Assembly: GCF_001984175.1 (NCBI RefSeq)
Contig: NZ_MTQP01000059.1
Location: 186,001-250,000 of the forward strand
Source of the DNA: Saccharothrix sp. ALI-22-I
Lineage (GTDB): Bacteria; Actinomycetota; Actinomycetes; Mycobacteriales; Pseudonocardiaceae
DNA length: 64,000 nt
Direction of reading: 5' to 3'
This document shows positions 59,443 to 64,000 of the stretch, piece by piece. Under the pieces are notes generated by a model. It saw only the letters and a list, made by a program, of their open reading frames with translations. It had not been told where the DNA came from and made no database searches. The number at the start of each line of letters is the position of its first letter. Position 1 is the stretch's first letter. A program made the position numbers and the translations under genes.

Positions 59443-59448
59443 TAGCAT
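59443..59448 (+). promoter_or_regulatory. possible -10 element for trpC
   Basis: TAGCAT stands out 82 bp before trpC. A short frame GTG 59475-59533, 19 residues and ending in a TGA that overlaps the trpC start, follows, but it codes no Trp, so it is not a Trp attenuator leader. Confidence 0.4.
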
Positions 59449-59530
59449 CCTCGTGGCGGGAAGGGGTACATGACGTGCGGGAGCTTGCGACTGAACCGGA
59501 AGGCCTGACGGAGTCGGGCGAGGTGCTCGG

Positions 59531-60340
59531 ATGACCGTGCTCGAGTCGATCATCGAAGGCGTCCGCGAGGACCTCGCCGTGCGCGAGGCGGCACTGCCCT
59601 TCGACGTGCTCAGGGAGAAGACGGCCAAGGTGCCGCCGCCGCAGGACGTGATGTCGATCCTGCGCGGACCGGGTGTCGGCGTCATCGCCGAGGTCAAGCG
59701 GCGCAGCCCATCCAAGGGCGCGCTGGCCGAGATCCCGGAGCCCGCGGAACTCGCCGCGCAGTACGAGCTCGGCGGCGCGCGGGCGATCAGCGTGCTGACC
59801 GAACAGCGCCGCTTCGGCGGGTCCCTGGCGGACTTCGACGCGGTGCGCGCGGCGGTGGGCGTCCCCCTGTTGCGCAAGGACTTCATCGTCAGCCCCTACC
59901 AGGTGCACGAGGCGCGCCTGCACGGCGCGGACCTGGTGCTGCTGATCGTGGCCGCCCTGGAGCAGAACGCGCTGGTCTCGCTGCTCGACCGGGTCGAGTC
60001 GCTGGGCATGACCGCGCTGGTCGAGGTGCACACGGCCGAGGAGGCCGACCGCGCGCTGGAGGCGGGGGCGAGCGTCATCGGCGTGAACGCCCGCAACCTG
60101 CACACCCTGGAAGTGGACAAGGACGTCTTCGGGCGGATCGCGCCCGGCCTGCCCTTCGACACCATCAAGATCGCCGAGTCCGGGGTCACCGGGCCGGGCG
60201 ACCTGATGGCGTACGCGGGCGCGGGCGCCGACGCGGTGCTGGTCGGCGAGAGCCTGGTGACGAGCGGCGACCCCAAGGTCGCGGTGAACAAGCTGGTGAC
60301 CGCGGGTTCCCACCCGGCGTGTCCCCGGCCCAGCCGGTAA
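59531..60340 (+). CDS. trpC: indole-3-glycerol phosphate synthase
   Basis: A 269-residue TIM barrel that closes the indole ring. Landmarks are [20 protein letters not shown] (catalytic Lys), [33 protein letters not shown] (second Lys), [14 protein letters not shown] and [11 protein letters not shown]. It is monofunctional, without a TrpF domain, consistent with PriA. A 10-bp repeat run follows. Confidence 0.97.
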   Translation: MTVLESIIEGVREDLAVREAALPFDVLREKTAKVPPPQDVMSILRGPGVGVIAEVKRRSPSKGALAEIPEPAELAAQYELGGARAISVLTEQRRFGGSLADFDAVRAAVGVPLLRKDFIVSPYQVHEARLHGADLVLLIVAALEQNALVSLLDRVESLGMTALVEVHTAEEADRALEAGASVIGVNARNLHTLEVDKDVFGRIAPGLPFDTIKIAESGVTGPGDLMAYAGAGADAVLVGESLVTSGDPKVAVNKLVTAGSHPACPRPSR

Positions 60341-60360
60341 GAACCGGTAAGAACCGGTAG
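60331..60360 (+). repeat. three 10-bp tandem units at the trpC-trpB junction
   Basis: CAGCCGGTAA, GAACCGGTAA, GAACCGGTAG in a row. The first unit holds the trpC stop; the third runs into AGGAGGAG, the trpB ribosome site. Confidence 0.8.
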
Positions 60361-60371
60361 GAGGAGTGCGC

Positions 60372-61595
60372 ATGTCGCGCGGCCAGTTGGCTCCGACACC
60401 CCACGACCCGGACGAGCGGGGCCACTTCGGGCCGTGGGGCGGCCGGTTCATGCCGGAAGCGCTCATCGCCGCCGTGGACGAACTCGCCGCGTTCTACGAG
60501 AAGGCGCGGGTCGATCCGGAGTTCCTGGACGAGTTCGCCCGGCTGCTGCGCGACTTCGCCGGACGCCCCTCGCTGCTCACCGAGGCGCCCAAGTTCGCCG
60601 CCCACGCGGGCGGCGCACGGGTGTTCCTCAAGCGCGAGGACCTCAACCACACCGGCTCGCACAAGATCAACAACGTGCTGGGCCAGGCGCTGCTCACCAA
60701 GCGGATGGGCAAGAAGCGGGTCATCGCCGAGACCGGCGCAGGCCAGCACGGCGTGGCCACCGCCACCGCCTGCGCCCTGATGGGGCTTGAGTGCGTCGTC
60801 TACATGGGCGAGGTCGACACCGAGCGGCAGGCGCTGAACGTGGCCCGGATGCGGCTGCTCGGCGCGCGGGTCATCCCCGTGACGAACGGCTCCCGCACCC
60901 TGAAGGACGCCATCAACGAGGCGCTGCGCGACTGGGTCGCCAACGTCGACGACACGCACTACCTGCTCGGCACCGCCGCCGGGCCGCACCCGTTCCCGGT
61001 GCTCGTGCGCGACTTCCACCGGATCATCGGCATCGAGGCCCGTGAGCAGATCCTGGAGAAGGCCGGCCGGCTGCCCGACGTCGTCGCCGCGTGCGTCGGC
61101 GGCGGGTCCAACGCCATCGGCATCTTCCACGGGTTCATCGACGACCCGTCCGTGCGGCTGGTCGGCCTGGAGCCCGGCGGTGACGGCATCGACACCGCCC
61201 GGCACGGCGCGACGTTGACCGCCGGCACGCCCGGCTCGCTGCACGGCGCGATGTCCTACGTCCTGCAGGACTCCGACGGGCAGATCGCCGAGGCGCACTC
61301 CATCTCGGCCGGCTTGGACTACCCCGGCGTCGGGCCCGAGCACGCCCACCTGAAGGACACCGGGCGGGCCGAGTACCGGCCGGTGCCCGACGCCCAGGCG
61401 ATGGAGGCGTTCGCGCTGCTGTCACGGGAAGAAGGCATCATCCCGGCGGTCGAGTCGGCGCACGCCCTGGCCGGCGCCCTGGTGCTGGGACGCGAGCTGG
61501 GACCGGAGGGGTTGATCCTGGTGAACCTGTCCGGTCGCGGCGACAAGGACATGGACACCGCGATCAAGTGGTTCGGGCTGGGGGTGGAGTCGTGA
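60372..61595 (+). CDS. trpB: tryptophan synthase beta subunit
   Basis: A 407-residue PLP enzyme joining indole with serine. The PLP-lysine is in [20 protein letters not shown] (Lys in HK). Landmarks are [34 protein letters not shown] and [20 protein letters not shown] lies 5 nt before ATG 60372. It overlaps trpA by 4 nt. Confidence 0.97.
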   Translation: MSRGQLAPTPHDPDERGHFGPWGGRFMPEALIAAVDELAAFYEKARVDPEFLDEFARLLRDFAGRPSLLTEAPKFAAHAGGARVFLKREDLNHTGSHKINNVLGQALLTKRMGKKRVIAETGAGQHGVATATACALMGLECVVYMGEVDTERQALNVARMRLLGARVIPVTNGSRTLKDAINEALRDWVANVDDTHYLLGTAAGPHPFPVLVRDFHRIIGIEAREQILEKAGRLPDVVAACVGGGSNAIGIFHGFIDDPSVRLVGLEPGGDGIDTARHGATLTAGTPGSLHGAMSYVLQDSDGQIAEAHSISAGLDYPGVGPEHAHLKDTGRAEYRPVPDAQAMEAFALLSREEGIIPAVESAHALAGALVLGRELGPEGLILVNLSGRGDKDMDTAIKWFGLGVES

Positions 61596-62377
61596 GCAGG
61601 CTCTCTTCGCTCTTCTCGGCTTGTCGGGCCGAGTCGCGGGCAGCCCTGATCGGGTACCTGCCCGCCGGCTACCCGTCGGTGGAGGGCTCGAAGGACGTGC
61701 TGCGGACGATGGTGTCGTCCGGGTGCGACCTGGTGGAGGTCGGCCTGCCGTTCTCCGACCCGGTGATGGACGGGCCGACCATCCAGCGCGCCGCCGAGCA
61801 GGCGTTGCGCGGCGGGTTCCGGGTGCGGGACCTGTTCGGCGTGGTCGAGTCCGTGGCGGCGGCCGGTGGGCGTGCGGTCGTGATGACGTACTGGAACCCG
61901 GTGCTGGCGTACGGGGCGGACCGGTTCGCGCGCGATCTGGCGGCGGCCGGCGGGCTCGGCGTGATCACGCCTGATCTCGTGCCCGACGAGGGCGCGGAGT
62001 GGATCGCGGCCACGGACGCGCACGACCTGGACCGGATCTTCCTGGTCGCGCCGTCGTCCACCGAGGAGCGCATCGGCCTGACCGCGCGGTCGTCCCGCGG
62101 CTTCCTCTACGCGACGTCGGTGATGGGCGTGACCGGCGCCCGCGATGTCGTCTCGTCGGCCGCTCCGGCGCTGGTCAAGCGCGTGCGTGAGCACACGGAC
62201 ATGCCGATCGGCGTCGGCCTGGGCGTGCGCAACGGCGCCCAGGCGGCGGAACTGGCGGCGTTCGCGGACGGCGTGATCGTGGGCTCCGCCTTCGTGTCCG
62301 CCGTGCAGGACGACACGGTCGCGGCCCTGACCGAAGAGTTGGCCACCGGGGTGCGCCAAGCTGCTGCGGCTGTTTAG
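61592..62377 (+). CDS. trpA: tryptophan synthase alpha subunit
   Basis: A 261-residue TIM barrel cleaving indoleglycerol phosphate. Catalytic Glu and Asp are in [20 protein letters not shown]. Phosphate-binding segments are [16 protein letters not shown] and [19 protein letters not shown] start within the trpB stop (GTGA). In related genomes lgt usually follows directly; here a Uma2 gene intervenes. Confidence 0.97.
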   Translation: MSRLSSLFSACRAESRAALIGYLPAGYPSVEGSKDVLRTMVSSGCDLVEVGLPFSDPVMDGPTIQRAAEQALRGGFRVRDLFGVVESVAAAGGRAVVMTYWNPVLAYGADRFARDLAAAGGLGVITPDLVPDEGAEWIAATDAHDLDRIFLVAPSSTEERIGLTARSSRGFLYATSVMGVTGARDVVSSAAPALVKRVREHTDMPIGVGLGVRNGAQAAELAAFADGVIVGSAFVSAVQDDTVAALTEELATGVRQAAAAV

Positions 62378-62527
62378 TACGCACGTTCGAGTGAACTACT
62401 CCGTTCGAGGGCCTTGACGCCTCGATTTTGTCGGTGTGCGTCGGCACAGTGGGCACATGATCAAGCCCGCTCCCGACCCGGCGTGCCACACTGGCCTGCG
62501 TCGGGCTGTCTCCGGAGGTGATGTCGC

Positions 62528-63091
62528 ATGGCGATGCCGGCCGACTACGAGTATTCGCACCCATTGCTGGACCACGACGGCCCATGGACGTTGGACGACG
62601 TCATGGCACTCCCCGAGGAAACACTGCAGCGGGTCGAGCTCGTCGACGGATCGCTGCTCATGAGCCCGGGTGGCACGGTTCGACACCAGCGGCTCGCTTC
62701 CCGTATCACGGAGGCTCTCCACGCTGCCTGTCCTCCTGGCCTGGAGGCGATCGCCGGGCTCAACCTCGAGGTGTCCGACACGCGGATGCTCATCGCCGAC
62801 TTCACCGTGAACGTGGCAGGCGAAGACGGCCTGCTGCTGCCGGTGGCGGATCTACTGCTGGCCGGCGAGGTGTTGTCGCCAAGCAACAAGTTCAACGACC
62901 TCGTGCTGAAGCGGAAGCTCTACGCCGAGGCCGGTGTGCCGTTCTACCTGGTCGTAGACCCGAAGGATGCCGTGGCCGCCGCGACGTTGTTCGAACTGAA
63001 GGCAGGGGAGTACGTCGAGATCGCTCGCAGTGAGGACGGCGTGCTGAAGCTCGAACGACCCTTCCCGGTAACAATCGAGCTGTCCCTCTAG
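62528..63091 (+). CDS. Uma2/DUF820 family restriction-like nuclease
   Basis: A 187-residue PD-(D/E)XK-type protein. Family segments are ETLQRVELVDGSLLMSPGG (Glu), HQRLASRITEALHAACPPG, DFTVNVAGEDG in place of the usual PDV strand, VEVLSPSN-like AGEVLSPSNKFNDL, KRKLYAEAGVPFYLVVDPKD. The PD of the motif is replaced by AD (MLIADF), so full activity is not certain. GGAGG lies 9 nt before the ATG. Such genes are common accessory islands of one gene. Confidence 0.87.
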   Translation: MAMPADYEYSHPLLDHDGPWTLDDVMALPEETLQRVELVDGSLLMSPGGTVRHQRLASRITEALHAACPPGLEAIAGLNLEVSDTRMLIADFTVNVAGEDGLLLPVADLLLAGEVLSPSNKFNDLVLKRKLYAEAGVPFYLVVDPKDAVAAATLFELKAGEYVEIARSEDGVLKLERPFPVTIELSL

Positions 63092-63123
63092 GACGGATGG
63101 GTACACCCACTACGGTGGTGGCC

Positions 63124-64000
63124 GTGGTGACGACTTACCTCGCGACGATCCCCAGCCCCGACCAGGGTGTGTGGCAACTGGGACCGATCCCGCTCCGCGC
63201 CTACGCGCTGTGCATCATCCTCGGCATCATCCTGGCGATCTGGTGGGGTGAACGGCGCTGGGTCGCCCGAGGCGGATTGAAGGGCGAAGTCACCGACATC
63301 GCCGTCTACGCCGTCCCGTTCGGGCTGGTCGGCGGTCGGCTCTACCACGTGGCGACGGACTACCCGAAGTACTTCGGTGAGGGCCGCAACCCGCTGGAGG
63401 CACTGGCCATCTGGAACGGCGGCCTGGGCATCTGGGGCGCCATCGCACTGGGTGGTGTGGGCGCGTGGATCGGGTGTCGGCGCAAGGGCATCCCGCTGCC
63501 CGCGATGGCGGACGCGCTGGCGCCCGGCATCGTCGTGGCGCAGGCCGTCGGCCGCCTCGGCAACTACTTCAACCAGGAGCTGTACGGCGGTCCCACCACG
63601 CTGCCGTGGGGTCTGGAGATCTACGAGCGGGTCGATCCGGCCACCGGCTTCAAGGACGACCTGGGCGGCGTGGCGCTGGACCACACGCCGATCGAGATCG
63701 TGCACCCGACGTTCCTCTACGAACTGCTGTGGAACGTCGGCGTCGCGCTGCTGATCGTGTGGGCCGACCGCAAGTTCCGACTGGGTCACGGACGGGTGTT
63801 CGCGCTGTACGTCGCGGGCTACACGGCCGGCCGGTTCTGGATCGAGCTCATGCGCACCGACCCGGCCACCGAGGTGTTCGGACTGCGGATCAACGTGATC
63901 ACGTCCGTCGTCGTGTTCCTCGGCGCGATCGTCTACTTCGTGCTGGCCGCGAAGAAGGGCGACCGCGAGGTCATCGTGCGCACCGACCCCGACGAACCGA
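63124..64000 (+). CDS. lgt: prolipoprotein diacylglyceryl transferase, cut by the window edge
   Basis: At least 292 residues; the frame is open to base 64000. Lgt adds diacylglycerol to lipobox Cys, the step before LspA (16435-17019). Landmarks are QLGPIPLRAYALCIILGI, GLVGGRLYHVATDYPKYFG, WNGGLGIWGAIALGGVGAW and the signature GRLGNYFNQELYGGPTTLPW, and several membrane helices. -10 TACGGT (63111-63116) ends 7 nt before GTG 63124, favouring this start; ATG 63097 is in frame. Confidence 0.95.
   Translation, partial: MVTTYLATIPSPDQGVWQLGPIPLRAYALCIILGIILAIWWGERRWVARGGLKGEVTDIAVYAVPFGLVGGRLYHVATDYPKYFGEGRNPLEALAIWNGGLGIWGAIALGGVGAWIGCRRKGIPLPAMADALAPGIVVAQAVGRLGNYFNQELYGGPTTLPWGLEIYERVDPATGFKDDLGGVALDHTPIEIVHPTFLYELLWNVGVALLIVWADRKFRLGHGRVFALYVAGYTAGRFWIELMRTDPATEVFGLRINVITSVVVFLGAIVYFVLAAKKGDREVIVRTDPDEP

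Noticed and set aside
59475-59533. 19-codon frame before trpC as a Trp attenuation leader peptide
   Set aside because: It contains no Trp codon and no terminator/antiterminator pair was found.

Overview
The window is a high-GC actinobacterial chromosome segment. The closest fit is a Pseudonocardiales genus of the Saccharothrix/Lentzea/Actinosynnema type. This is inferred from the end of the division cluster (murC-ftsQ-ftsZ-pgeF-yggS-sepF-yggT-divIVA), GTG starts with 4-nt stop/start overlaps, many apparently leaderless genes, a SAM-IV riboswitch, an ultrashort-stem ileS T-box, a PriA-type HisA and a BsaP-type biotin accessory protein. No rRNA, tRNA, CRISPR array, insertion sequence or prophage was seen. 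Most of the window is core metabolism, with short accessory blocks between conserved clusters.

Layout. 1-6400: division and wall-growth genes, with a DinB/DUF664 gene placed between ftsQ and ftsZ. 6400-11000: two small envelope proteins, then ileS behind a T-box. 11000-14800: an ECF-like sigma factor, a decayed gene, a TetR regulator facing a perfect palindrome, a DUF167 protein and a cation/proton antiporter. 14880-17950: a SAM-IV riboswitch controlling a class V aminotransferase, then lspA and an RluD-type pseudouridine synthase. 18000-24000: an MFS exporter, an HTH protein of unknown role, and dnaE. 24000-30200: a biotin region (cytochrome P450, bioA, bioD, bioB, bsaP) with a 31-bp palindrome in front of the P450. 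30200-34500, mostly minus strand: DUF1445 protein, MFS transporter, type I dehydroquinase, Lon-N protein and the Nudix regulator NrtR. 34500-38035: nadA-nadB-nadC with an NrtR-like operator. 38050-44800: mixed genes (PRC-barrel stress protein, nitrilase-family amidase, solute-binding lipoprotein, membrane-anchored protein, aminotransferase, secreted carboxypeptidase).

44940-56535: histidine genes (hisD-C-B, hisH, hisA/priA, hisF, hisI). They are broken twice by unrelated blocks: TetR, KptA, SoxR and a split transketolase; then a ClpN/HTH protein, an F420-type oxidoreductase with an in-frame UGA, and a cold-shock protein. 57290-62377: tryptophan genes (trpE, membrane protein, trpC, trpB, trpA) without trpD or trpF, which fits PriA covering the TrpF step. 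62528-64000: a Uma2-family nuclease and lgt, which runs off the right edge.

The best leads for new biology are the ClpN/HTH protein with two identical palindromes over its -35 and -10, the P450 joined to bioA behind a perfect palindrome, the SAM-IV-controlled aminotransferase, a two-copy structured intergenic repeat, and the UGA-interrupted oxidoreductase. Function calls come from recognised family motifs read by eye; no database search was run.
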